7,077 nucleotides of DNA, taken from contig CAMNNR010000065.1 of assembly GCA_946545675.1 (NCBI GenBank), positions 1-7,077 on the forward strand. Direction: 5' to 3'. The notes under the pieces were generated by a model that saw nothing but the letters and a program-made list of their open reading frames with translations, did no database searches and had not been told where the DNA came from. Both the position numbers and the translations under genes were made by a program. This DNA comes from an uncultured Thermoplasmata archaeon. GTDB lineage: Archaea > Thermoplasmatota > Thermoplasmata > Methanomassiliicoccales > Methanomethylophilaceae. This document shows positions 1 through 5,764 of this stretch, piece by piece (position 1 is the first letter of the stretch; every line of letters starts with the position of its first letter).

Positions 1-250
1 CGCCACCAGGGGAGGAGCCATCGGGCACATCTCCCCCGAGGCATACGAGCGCGGGCCCATCGCAGCTCTGCAGGACGGGGACATCATCGACATCGATATC
101 CCCAACAGGTCTCTCAACGTCAGGCTCTCCGACGACGAACTCAAAGCGCGTCTCGAGAAGGTCAAGATCGTCGAGAAGCCTGCCACCGGTGTGCAGGGTA
201 AATACAGGAAGCTCGTCTCCAACGGTGTGAGCGGCGCTTACCTGGGCTGA
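1..250 (+). CDS. ilvD: Dihydroxy-acid dehydratase, C-terminal end (partial)
   Basis: This is the last 82 codons of an open frame that enters from the left edge and ends at TGA (248-250). The enzyme dehydrates 2,3-dihydroxy-isovalerate and 2,3-dihydroxy-3-methylvalerate to the 2-keto acids in valine, isoleucine and leucine synthesis, in the cytoplasm, using an Fe-S cluster. The visible part carries the family's C-terminal signature: [10 protein letters not shown], then a [21 protein letters not shown] segment, then a LSDDEL..RL helix. The cluster-binding cysteines lie upstream of the window and cannot be checked. It ends in VSGAYLG, a normal end for the family, so it is truncated only by the window edge. 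It converges on the chorismate mutase gene 44 bases away. Identification rests on motif recognition and is fairly secure. Confidence 0.9.
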   Translation, partial: ATRGGAIGHISPEAYERGPIAALQDGDIIDIDIPNRSLNVRLSDDELKARLEKVKIVEKPATGVQGKYRKLVSNGVSGAYLG

Positions 251-260
251 AACCATAACA

Positions 261-291
261 TGGCAGTCCGGAAGTGCTGCCACTTTCCTTT
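261..291. terminator. Possible shared terminator between ilvD and chorismate mutase
   Basis: A 6-bp perfect stem (TGGCAG at 261-266, CTGCCA at 277-282) with a 10-base loop sits 10 bases after the ilvD stop. It is followed by the T-rich stretch CTTTCCTTT (283-291). It lies between two converging genes. The T-rich side favours use by the plus-strand ilvD transcript. Archaeal termination depends mainly on T-runs, so the hairpin may only protect the RNA end. Confidence 0.4.
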
Positions 292-294
292 AAT

Positions 295-576
295 TCAATC
301 TTTGGCGACCGCGTTCTCGGCATCGATGGCCATCTGCATGACCACCTTGCAGAGTTCTTCCGCCATGTCGGGGTCGACGCCGTATTCCTCGGCAAGCTGT
401 CTGTATCTTTCGATGACACGCTTCTCCTGGTCCTTGTCGTGGACTGCCAGACCGTGCTCGGCCTTGTATTCCCCTATGCATGTGGCAAGGTCGGTCCTGT
501 GTCTCAGGAGCTCGAAGATCTGCCTGTCGAACTCGGCAATCTGTTCGCGTTTGGATGACAGGTAATCTCCGTTCAT
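295..576 (-). CDS. Chorismate mutase, AroQ type (93 aa)
   Basis: It converts chorismate to prephenate, the committed step to phenylalanine and tyrosine, in the cytoplasm. The protein is a stand-alone, all-helical AroQ domain of normal length (about 90 aa). Aligned by eye with the E. coli mutase domain, active-site Arg11, Arg28 and Lys39 correspond to R10, R27 and K38. The position of Arg51 appears to be Gln50, and the position of Gln88 appears to be a Glu. The start is the ATG at 576: it overlaps the aroC stop as ATGA (573-576), and a GGAGAGG element (582-588) lies a few bases upstream inside aroC. An in-frame extension further upstream would lie wholly inside aroC and has no homology. The 4-base overlap suggests coupled translation with chorismate synthase. 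Stop codon is TGA. Confidence 0.88.
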   Translation of the reverse strand: MNGDYLSSKREQIAEFDRQIFELLRHRTDLATCIGEYKAEHGLAVHDKDQEKRVIERYRQLAEEYGVDPDMAEELCKVVMQMAIDAENAVAKD

Positions 577-1637
577 AGGCCCCTCTCCATCTGGTCGGCA
601 AGCACGAGGGCTGCGACAGCTTCCACCACGGATACGGCCCTGGGCGCTATGCACGGGTCGTGTCTCCCTTTGATCTCCAATTCCGCATTCTGGCACGTCT
701 TCAGGTTGACAGTCTCCTGCTTCGCACCGATGGAAGGTGTAGGTTTGAATGCCGCACGGAAGACCACGGGTGCACCGTCTGCCATTCCTCCGACGATCCC
801 GCCCATGTTGTTGGTCTTGGTGACTATCTTTCCATCGCTGTCGAATCTGTACGCATCGTTGGATTCCGATCCGCGCATGCGGGTGATTCCGAATCCTTTG
901 CCGAATTCCACACCTTTACAGGCAGGGATTGCGAACACCGCCCTGGCGAGTTCGGCATCGAGTGCCTCGTACCATATCCCGCCGAATCCAATCGGGAGGC
1001 CGGTGACGATGCATTCAACCACACCGCCGACGCTGTCCGCATCCTTCCTGGCGGCCAGGATGCACTCGCTCATGGCGGAATCGAGTTCCTCCGTGCACGC
1101 CCTCGTGGGTAGTTTCCTGGAGTTGCGGGCATCGGTCATTCCTCTGTCCTCAGTATCTTCCACATCGCCGATGGACCTGCAGAACGCCCCAATCTGGATG
1201 CCTTCAGCTTCCAGTAGTTTCCTGGCTATGCTTCCGGCAGCGACGATGGCAGCGGTGAGCCTTCCCGAGAACTGACCTCCTCCGGTGATGTCGAATTTGG
1301 GCAGGTCGAGCAAAGCGGGCAGGTCCGCATGTCCCGGCCTGGGGGTCTCGATGAACGGTAGATATTTTGAATCGTCCACGTTGCCGTTGTCGATCTCGAT
1401 GATGATCGGATTGCCGTCGGCTTTGCCATCGGTGATCCCGCATACGATGCGGGGAAGATCCTTCTCCACCCTATCAGTACCAATCCCTTTGGAGGGCCTG
1501 CGCAGTGCGAGTTCGGCGGCCATGGCATCCAGATCGATGGGGGTACCCTGCGGTACGCCTTCGAGGATGCACCCGACACAGGGGGCGTGGCTTTTTCCGA
1601 AAAGCGAGAATCTTAGTTTCTTTCCAAGGGTGTACAT
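573..1637 (-). CDS. aroC: Chorismate synthase (354 aa)
   Basis: This enzyme removes phosphate from 5-enolpyruvylshikimate-3-phosphate to form chorismate, the last step of the shikimate pathway, using reduced FMN. Visible family features are the N-terminal MYTLGKKLRFSLFGKSHAP (catalytic-type His17), RRPSKG near residue 47, PRPGHAD (His103), the GGGQFSGRLTA loop (119-129), a Met/Arg-rich flavin-site stretch (ITRMRGSESND) and the C-terminal GRHDPCIAPRAVSVVEA signature (Asp327, Arg333). Length is normal. The usual GESHG of motif 1 reads GKSHA here; with GGGQFSG this resembles a variant clade I associate with Clostridia-like AroC. The start at 1637 is chosen over an in-frame ATG at 1673 because homology begins here and GGAGG (1644-1648) lies 6 bases upstream. 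It is followed by, and overlaps, the chorismate mutase gene. Confidence 0.95.
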   Translation of the reverse strand: MYTLGKKLRFSLFGKSHAPCVGCILEGVPQGTPIDLDAMAAELALRRPSKGIGTDRVEKDLPRIVCGITDGKADGNPIIIEIDNGNVDDSKYLPFIETPRPGHADLPALLDLPKFDITGGGQFSGRLTAAIVAAGSIARKLLEAEGIQIGAFCRSIGDVEDTEDRGMTDARNSRKLPTRACTEELDSAMSECILAARKDADSVGGVVECIVTGLPIGFGGIWYEALDAELARAVFAIPACKGVEFGKGFGITRMRGSESNDAYRFDSDGKIVTKTNNMGGIVGGMADGAPVVFRAAFKPTPSIGAKQETVNLKTCQNAELEIKGRHDPCIAPRAVSVVEAVAALVLADQMERGL

Positions 1638-1643
1638 CTGCGG

Positions 1644-1648
1644 CCTCC
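1644..1648 (-). promoter_or_regulatory. Ribosome binding site of aroC
   Basis: On the minus strand the sequence reads GGAGG, 6 bases before the ATG at 1637. It is a strong Shine-Dalgarno match and decides the aroC start over the in-frame ATG at 1673. Confidence 0.75.
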
Positions 1649-1701
1649 GATTGGTACAGTAGCTGTATGCCATAGGTAAATCTGGGACACTATTTTAGAT
1701 G

Positions 1702-1723
1702 TGTGCAGGTCAGACCCAGCACA
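1702..1723. repeat. Near-palindromic element upstream of the DoxX-like gene
   Basis: Two nested pairs of perfect arms form a near-symmetric element: TGTGC (1702-1706) with GCACA (1719-1723), and inside it GGTC (1708-1711) with GACC (1713-1716) around a single central A. It abuts the TATA box at 1722-1729 in the divergent space between aroC and the DoxX-like gene. This is where a DNA-binding regulator of either gene could sit. No regulator can be named from the sequence. Confidence 0.45.
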
Positions 1724-1729
1724 TATAAT
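1722..1729 (+). promoter_or_regulatory. TATA box of the DoxX-like gene
   Basis: CATATAAT lies 28-35 bases before the ATG at 1757. Archaeal transcription usually starts about 25 bases after the TATA centre, which puts the start near 1750-1757, so the mRNA would be leaderless or nearly so. This argues against any start codon upstream of the box. Confidence 0.55.
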
Positions 1730-1756
1730 TGTTTGTTAGTCGTTATCCTATGTATC

Positions 1757-2266
1757 ATGCTCTCTGACATGTTCCGCGACAAGGAGGAAACCGGCAGATA
1801 TCTGTTGGCTGTCGTCCGCATATTGCTGGGCTGGATAATGCTCTGGCCGTTCTTCGACAAGTTATTCGGTCTAGGATTCGCCACCCCTTCGGGTTCCGGA
1901 TATGTGGAAGGGGGTTCTCCTTCATCTTTCGTCACCTGGGTGACAAAAGGTCTTTTCTCAGGATTCTACGAGTCGATCGCGGGGAATGCGATAATCGATG
2001 TTATTTTTCTCCTGGCACTCCTGATATTGGGTCTGACCCTGATACTGGGATTCGCCTCGAAACTCACCACTTTCGGTATGGCCGCCTTCCTTCTGGTAAT
2101 GTACACGCTCGTCGTGCCACCCACAGACAATCCTGTGGTGGATGACCACATCATCATGGCGGTGGCGATGCTGGCAGTCTATTTCCTCGGCGGTTTCGAT
2201 AAGCTATCCATAAACGGCTGGTGGAAGGAGACCGCACTGGTGAAGATGCTCCCTATCCTGGGATGA
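1757..2266 (+). CDS. DoxX/DoxD-family integral membrane protein (169 aa)
   Basis: A small membrane protein with four predicted helices (about residues 16-38, 78-100, 105-122 and 131-147). Between helices 1 and 2 is a longer loop rich in Gly and Ser (FATPSGSGYVEGGSPSSF). The arrangement R-ILLGW-MLW-FFDKLFGLGFATP, then helix 2 with GLTLILG, then NPVVDDH before helix 4 is typical of DoxX-like proteins related to DoxD, the large subunit of thiosulfate:quinone oxidoreductase. Some family members are redox-linked, but many are uncharacterised, and the substrate cannot be deduced. The start is ATG 1757 (MLSDMFRDK), because a TATA box at 1722-1729 predicts transcription starting at about 1750-1757. 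ATG 1769 is an alternative, and no clear ribosome binding site is seen. It stands alone, divergent from aroC. Stop codon is TGA. Confidence 0.8.
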   Translation: MLSDMFRDKEETGRYLLAVVRILLGWIMLWPFFDKLFGLGFATPSGSGYVEGGSPSSFVTWVTKGLFSGFYESIAGNAIIDVIFLLALLILGLTLILGFASKLTTFGMAAFLLVMYTLVVPPTDNPVVDDHIIMAVAMLAVYFLGGFDKLSINGWWKETALVKMLPILG

Positions 2267-2283
2267 TCTCCCCCATCAGGTTA

Positions 2284-2317
2284 GCCTCTGTCTCATATGG
2301 TATGCTGGGCCAGAGGC
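2284..2317 (+). other. Hairpin downstream of the DoxX-like gene
   Basis: A 7-bp perfect stem (GCCTCTG 2284-2290, CAGAGGC 2311-2317) with a 20-base loop lies 18 bases after the DoxX-like stop. No T-run follows it, so a terminator role is uncertain; it could be an RNA-end structure. Confidence 0.3.
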
Positions 2318-2336
2318 ATGGGTGCTGCCCTGTTTA

Positions 2337-2350
2337 GAAAGGTTTATATC
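2337..2350 (+). promoter_or_regulatory. BRE and TATA box of the tRNA-Ala gene
   Basis: GAAAGG (2337-2342, BRE-like) is followed directly by TTTATATC (2343-2350). The TATA centre is about 29 bases before the mature tRNA 5' end at 2376, so transcription would start a few bases upstream of the mature end. This is one of the clearest archaeal promoters in the window. Confidence 0.7.
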
Positions 2351-2375
2351 CATTCCTTTAATGGAGGGAAATAAC

Positions 2376-2448
2376 GGGCTGGTAGATCAGCTGGAAGATC
2401 GCTTGCTTTGCAAGCAAGAAGTCGCGCGTTCAAATCGCGCCCAGTCCA
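2376..2448 (+). tRNA. tRNA-Ala (anticodon UGC)
   Basis: A full 73-base cloverleaf can be folded by hand. The acceptor stem is GGGCTGG/CCAGTCC, and its third pair is the G3-U70 wobble that marks alanine tRNAs. The D stem is GATC/GATC with GG in the loop, the anticodon stem CTTGC/GCAAG with loop TTTGCAA (anticodon TGC), and the T stem GCGCG/CGCGC with loop TTCAAAT. The discriminator base is A2448. The CCA end is not encoded, and there is no intron. A TATA box lies at the expected distance upstream and a T5 run follows. The alanyl-tRNA synthetase gene is its convergent neighbour 121 bases away. Confidence 0.97.
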
Positions 2449-2452
2449 CTCA

Positions 2453-2457
2453 TTTTT
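2453..2457 (+). terminator. T-run terminator of tRNA-Ala
   Basis: TTTTT begins 4 bases after the mature tRNA 3' end. Short T-runs are the usual archaeal intrinsic termination signal. Confidence 0.5.
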
Positions 2458-2469
2458 GAATTCTAATCG

Positions 2470-2494
2470 GATGGACGGGAGTCTTTCGTCCGTC
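2470..2494. other. Hairpin between tRNA-Ala and alaS
   Basis: An 8-bp stem (GATGGACG 2470-2477, CGTCCGTC 2487-2494, one G-T wobble on the plus strand) has a 9-base loop. It lies in the gap between the convergent tRNA-Ala and alaS genes. No promoter or T-run is tied to it, so its role is unknown. Confidence 0.35.
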
Positions 2495-2544
2495 ATGCGG
2501 ACAGTGCCAGATATTCTCTGATGATGAATTTAGGTAAAATGTAC

Positions 2545-2560
2545 CGGGGCCGAAGCCCCG
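2545..2560 (-). terminator. alaS 3' stem-loop with UUCG tetraloop
   Basis: On the minus strand, 9 bases after the alaS stop, CGGGGC pairs with GCCCCG around TTCG, giving the very stable C(UUCG)G tetraloop. A T-containing stretch (ACATTTTACC) follows. This is a strong candidate for the 3' end of the alaS mRNA. Confidence 0.6.
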
Positions 2561-2569
2561 TAATGAAGT

Positions 2570-4342
2570 TCAGTCGAATTTTCCGACTACGGCTTTGATA
2601 CGTTTCACACCTGCGGCCACGTTCTCCTGTTTCTGGATCTTGAATCCCTGGAGCTGACCGGTGTGTTCCACGTGGGGGCCTCCGCAGATCTCGCAGGAGA
2701 CGTCTCCCATGGTGTAGACCTTGACCCTCTCGCCGTACTTGTTGTCGAACACTCCGATGGCGTTCCTGGCTCTTGCCTCATCGAGGGTCATCTCCTCGCA
2801 GACGACGGGGATGTCGGCCTTGATCGCATCGTTGACGTATTTCTCCACGGCAGCGACTTCCTCAGGGGTGAGCTTCCTGTCGAGGTTGAAGTCGAACCTG
2901 AGCCTCTCGGGGGTGATGTTGCTGCCCTTCTGGCGGATGTCCTCGCTGACGAGCTTCCTGAGGGCTGCGTTGAGCAGGTGGGTTGCAGTGTGGAGTTTGG
3001 TGGTCTCCTCGCTGTGGTCGGCCAGTCCTCCCTTGAAGGTCTGGTTGGTGTCCAGCCTGGAGGTCTCCTGGTGCTGCTTGAACCTGTTGTTGAAGTCCTC
3101 GACATCGACCTGGAATCCCTGCTCCTCAGCGAGTTCCTTGGTGAGTTCGATGGGGAATCCGAAGGTGTCGAAGAGCTGGAAGACCTTCTCCCCGTTCAGC
3201 ACCTTGGAGTCGCCGTTGGCGGCGATCATCTCGTCGAACCTCCTCATTCCCTTCCTGAGGTTCTTGTGGAACTTCTCCTCCTCGGCGGTGATGGTATCGT
3301 AGATGTTCTGCTCATTCTCCTTGAGTTCGGGATAGGCGGTGGAGTACTCGTCGACGACGACCTTGGAGATCTCCTTCATGCGCACGCCGTCGATACCGAG
3401 GGTGGACATGTACCTGCTGGCTCTTCTGATGAGACGCCTGAGGATGTAACCCGCACCCATCTTGTGGGGGACCACTCCGTCCGCGATGAGGAAGGTGGAG
3501 GCCCTGATGTGGTCGGAGACGACCCTGAAGGCTTTCTTGTCATCCTCGTACTTCTTCCCGGACATCTCTTCGAGTTTCCCGATGATTCCGGTGAAGAGGG
3601 GGGTCTCGTAGACGGTCTCGGTCCCGCAGAGCACGCGGAGCGCCCTCTCAAGACCCATTCCGGTGTCGACGTTCTTCTGTTTCAGAGGGGTGAACTTCCC
3701 GTCCTTGTCCTTGAAGTACTGCATGAAGACGTTGTTCCAGATCTCGGTGTAGTAGCCGCAGTGGCAACCGGGCCTGCACTCGGGACCGCAGGGTTTCTTG
3801 GTCTTGTCGATGAAGAATATCTCTGTGTCGGGTCCGCAGGGTCCGGTCTGTCCAGCGGGGCCCCACCAGTTGTCCTCCTTGGGAAGGAAGAAGACGTGGT
3901 CCTTGTAGATTCCCTGCTCGATCCAGAGCTGTGCGGTCTCCTCGTCCCTGGGGGCATCCTCGTCGCCGGCGAATGCGGTGACTGCTAGCTCATCAGGTCC
4001 CAGATGGAGGACGTTCTGCAGGAGTTCGTAGCTCCATGCGATGGATTCTTTCTTGAAGTAGTCACCGAGGGACCAGTTGCCGAGCATCTCGAAGAAGGTG
4101 AGGTGGCTCGCATCCCCGACATCCTCGATGTCTCCGGTCCTCACGCATTTCTGGAAGTCCGTGAGCCTGGTTCCGGCAGGGTGTTTCTCTCCGAGGAGGT
4201 AGGGCACCAGCGGGTGCATACCTGCGGTCGTGAAGAGGACGGTGGGGTCGTTCTCCGGGATGAGGGAGGCGGACCTGATCTGTGCGTGTCCTTTGGATTT
4301 GAAGAAGTTGATGTATGCGTCTCTGAGTTCCTGAGCTTCCAT
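2570..4342 (-). CDS. alaS: Alanyl-tRNA synthetase, short bacterial-type form lacking C-Ala (590 aa)
   Basis: It charges tRNA-Ala with alanine in the cytoplasm. Residues 1-240 form the class II catalytic domain: TTAGMHPLVPYLLG, motif 2 near residues 66-95 (CVRTGDIEDVG, HLTFFEMLGNWSLGDYFK) and VDTGMGLER (motif 3, 225-233). Residues about 240-445 are the tRNA-recognition domain (GAGYILRRLIRRASRY). Residues about 445-590 are the editing domain with zinc ligands HTATH (His451, His455) and CGGPH (Cys553, His557). The protein stops right after GVKRIKAVV, so the C-terminal C-Ala domain of usual enzymes (about 870-900 aa) is absent. It lacks archaeal-type features and resembles short bacterial AlaRS such as those of candidate-phyla bacteria. 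A Cys cluster (C185, C189, C193, C195) may bind zinc. The start is ATG 4342, with GGAGAG 7 bases upstream; the TTG at 4357 is less likely. Confidence 0.95.
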   Translation of the reverse strand: MEAQELRDAYINFFKSKGHAQIRSASLIPENDPTVLFTTAGMHPLVPYLLGEKHPAGTRLTDFQKCVRTGDIEDVGDASHLTFFEMLGNWSLGDYFKKESIAWSYELLQNVLHLGPDELAVTAFAGDEDAPRDEETAQLWIEQGIYKDHVFFLPKEDNWWGPAGQTGPCGPDTEIFFIDKTKKPCGPECRPGCHCGYYTEIWNNVFMQYFKDKDGKFTPLKQKNVDTGMGLERALRVLCGTETVYETPLFTGIIGKLEEMSGKKYEDDKKAFRVVSDHIRASTFLIADGVVPHKMGAGYILRRLIRRASRYMSTLGIDGVRMKEISKVVVDEYSTAYPELKENEQNIYDTITAEEEKFHKNLRKGMRRFDEMIAANGDSKVLNGEKVFQLFDTFGFPIELTKELAEEQGFQVDVEDFNNRFKQHQETSRLDTNQTFKGGLADHSEETTKLHTATHLLNAALRKLVSEDIRQKGSNITPERLRFDFNLDRKLTPEEVAAVEKYVNDAIKADIPVVCEEMTLDEARARNAIGVFDNKYGERVKVYTMGDVSCEICGGPHVEHTGQLQGFKIQKQENVAAGVKRIKAVVGKFD

Positions 4343-4377
4343 GATGATGCTCTCCAATGAATCTGGGATATCCTCAT

Positions 4378-4415
4378 CCCATATATACGATTGAGGTCGT
4401 GCGCGCGTATATAAG
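4378..4415 (-). promoter_or_regulatory. Two TATA boxes upstream of alaS
   Basis: On the minus strand CTTATATA (4415-4408) and CGTATATATGGG (4389-4378) lie about 70 and 42 bases before the alaS ATG. The nearer box predicts transcription starting near 4358, which gives a short leader holding the GGAGAG ribosome binding site (4350-4355). The farther one predicts a start near 4385. alaS therefore probably has its own promoter and does not depend on nifB. Confidence 0.55.
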
Positions 4416-4432
4416 GGCAGAGCGTCACGCGA

Positions 4433-4456
4433 ATACCATGTCCGATATGGTATCGG
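4433..4456. repeat. Overlapping inverted repeats between nifB and alaS
   Basis: Two perfect inverted repeats share bases: ATACCAT (4433-4439) with ATGGTAT (4447-4453), spacer 7, and CCGATA (4442-4447) with TATCGG (4451-4456), spacer 3. As RNA the two hairpins would be mutually exclusive. They lie 25-48 bases after the nifB stop and about 18 bases upstream of the distal alaS TATA box. They could form the nifB mRNA end or a protein-binding site for alaS. Confidence 0.45.
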
Positions 4457-4480
4457 GCGTATAATCGGTTCAGGTGGGAT

Positions 4481-5743
4481 TCACATCAGGGAAGAGACCG
4501 CTTCTCTCACAGTGCCTTTGAACACCTTGGTGGTCTTGCCGCGGCTGCTGATGATGCTCATCGGCAGATCTCCGATCTCCTTCACGACGATTATGTCGCA
4601 GTCATCCAGGAGGTTGACGACCGCTTCGATGTGGTCGCGATGCGATTTCCCCACGGTCTCGGAATCCAGATCCTTGGGGTTGACTTTGCGGAGCATCCTA
4701 ATCTGTCCTTCCTCCACCCTGTAGACGAGGAACCTGCCGGCGTTACCGAATCCCGCATCCACCATCTCCCCTCCGTCACTGGCGACAGCGACCGTGAACC
4801 TCTTCCCGAGGTTGAAAGCGACCATGTTCGGGCCCTGTTCCACCGGCCCGCAGCCGTCGCCACGGCCGAAACCGCAGCCTGCGAATTCGGCGGAGCGGTC
4901 TTCGTTCAGGAGACCGATGGCATCGGCACGGCATTGCTTGCAGTGGCGCATCATGCGGGCGTCGAGGGAGCATCTGTCCATGAGTGCCTTCCTCTCAGCG
5001 GGAGTGGGGCCTGACCTGTTCTCGAACGCAGTGCCAGGCACAGGAATCAGGGGCAGGATGTTCACTATGTACGCACCAAGGGATTTGACCTTCTTCACAA
5101 GGTCGGGGATGGTGTCGGTGTTGATTCCGGGAATCATCACGATGTTGGTCTTCACGAGCATACCTTTGGAAGCGCACAGCTCGATGCCTTTGAGCTGATT
5201 GTTCAAGAGTATCTCCGCACCTTCCTTCCCGGTGTATCTCTTCCCGTTCCAGAGCACGGAATGATAGACCTCCGCACCCACTTCCGGACGTTCTGCGTTG
5301 ATGGTAACGGTGACGAACCTCACTCCGAGATCGAACAGACGGTCGACGTTCTCTGGCAATGCAAGACCATTGGTGGAGATGCATGGGGTTAGGTCGGGGA
5401 ACCTCTCCTTCAGAAGTGCCAGCGTGTCGAATGTCTCCTCGTTCGCAAGAGGGTCTCCGGGACCTGCGATACCGATGACCTTGAGATTGGGGATCTTCTC
5501 TTTCACGAAGGCGACCTTTTCTGCCGCCTGTTCGGGGGTGAGTACCTCGCTTGTGACTCCGGGACGGGATTCGTTGCTGCAGTCGTATTTTCTGTTGCAG
5601 TAGTTGCATTGGATGTTGCATTTGGGAGCTACTGGCAGGTGCATGCGGGCATACTTGCGGTGGGCCTCCTCGTTGTAGCAGGGGTGGGTAGCGAGTACGT
5701 CCTTCAGAATCTCTTCAGGGGTCACGCCTGATGCATTATTCAC
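4481..5743 (-). CDS. nifB: NifB, nitrogenase cofactor radical SAM enzyme with NifX-like C-terminal domain (420 aa)
   Basis: NifB fuses Fe-S clusters and inserts carbide to make NifB-co, the precursor of nitrogenase FeMo-type cofactors. The radical SAM motif CNIQCNYC (Cys42, 46, 49) lies in the diagnostic NifB stretch continuing NRKYDCSNESRPGVTSEVLTP. Other conserved cysteines are C22 (HPCYNEEAH), C55, C121 (CISTNG) and C268/C271 (RHCKQCRADA); in studied NifB proteins such cysteines hold the K clusters. Residues about 315-420 form a NifX/NafY-like cofactor-binding domain, seen in bacterial NifB but often absent in archaeal ones. GTG 5743 is the farthest in-frame start after the regulator's stop, but no ribosome binding site precedes it. 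GTG 5725 is an alternative. No nifHDK, nifE or nifN is in the window. The regulator lies 21 bases upstream, so the two may be co-transcribed. Confidence 0.93.
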   Translation of the reverse strand: MNNASGVTPEEILKDVLATHPCYNEEAHRKYARMHLPVAPKCNIQCNYCNRKYDCSNESRPGVTSEVLTPEQAAEKVAFVKEKIPNLKVIGIAGPGDPLANEETFDTLALLKERFPDLTPCISTNGLALPENVDRLFDLGVRFVTVTINAERPEVGAEVYHSVLWNGKRYTGKEGAEILLNNQLKGIELCASKGMLVKTNIVMIPGINTDTIPDLVKKVKSLGAYIVNILPLIPVPGTAFENRSGPTPAERKALMDRCSLDARMMRHCKQCRADAIGLLNEDRSAEFAGCGFGRGDGCGPVEQGPNMVAFNLGKRFTVAVASDGGEMVDAGFGNAGRFLVYRVEEGQIRMLRKVNPKDLDSETVGKSHRDHIEAVVNLLDDCDIIVVKEIGDLPMSIISSRGKTTKVFKGTVREAVSSLM

Positions 5744-5764
5744 CGAGGATAAAAGGATAGGGTG

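Noticed and set aside
649..1275. Plus-strand open frame antisense to aroC
   Set aside because: No recognisable motif, and no promoter or ribosome binding site. The opposite strand encodes a complete chorismate synthase.
1638..1673. N-terminal extension of aroC to the ATG at 1673
   Set aside because: The extra 12 residues (MAYSYCTNRRPQ) have no family counterpart, and GGAGG sits just before the ATG at 1637.
1703..1756. Extension of the DoxX-like protein to a start at 1703
   Set aside because: The TATA box at 1722-1729 lies inside this extension, so the transcript should begin after it.
2663..3988. A long open frame of 441 codons on the plus strand, antisense to alaS
   Set aside because: Its protein is a repetitive Val/Leu/Gly/Glu/Asp-rich string without domain likeness, as expected from the complement of a GC-rich coding gene. 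The alaS frame on the other strand has complete catalytic and editing motifs.
4995..5621. Arg-rich minus-strand open frame overlapping nifB in another frame
   Set aside because: Very rich in Arg, His and Gln, typical of an out-of-frame reading of the nifB sequence, which is clearly the real gene.
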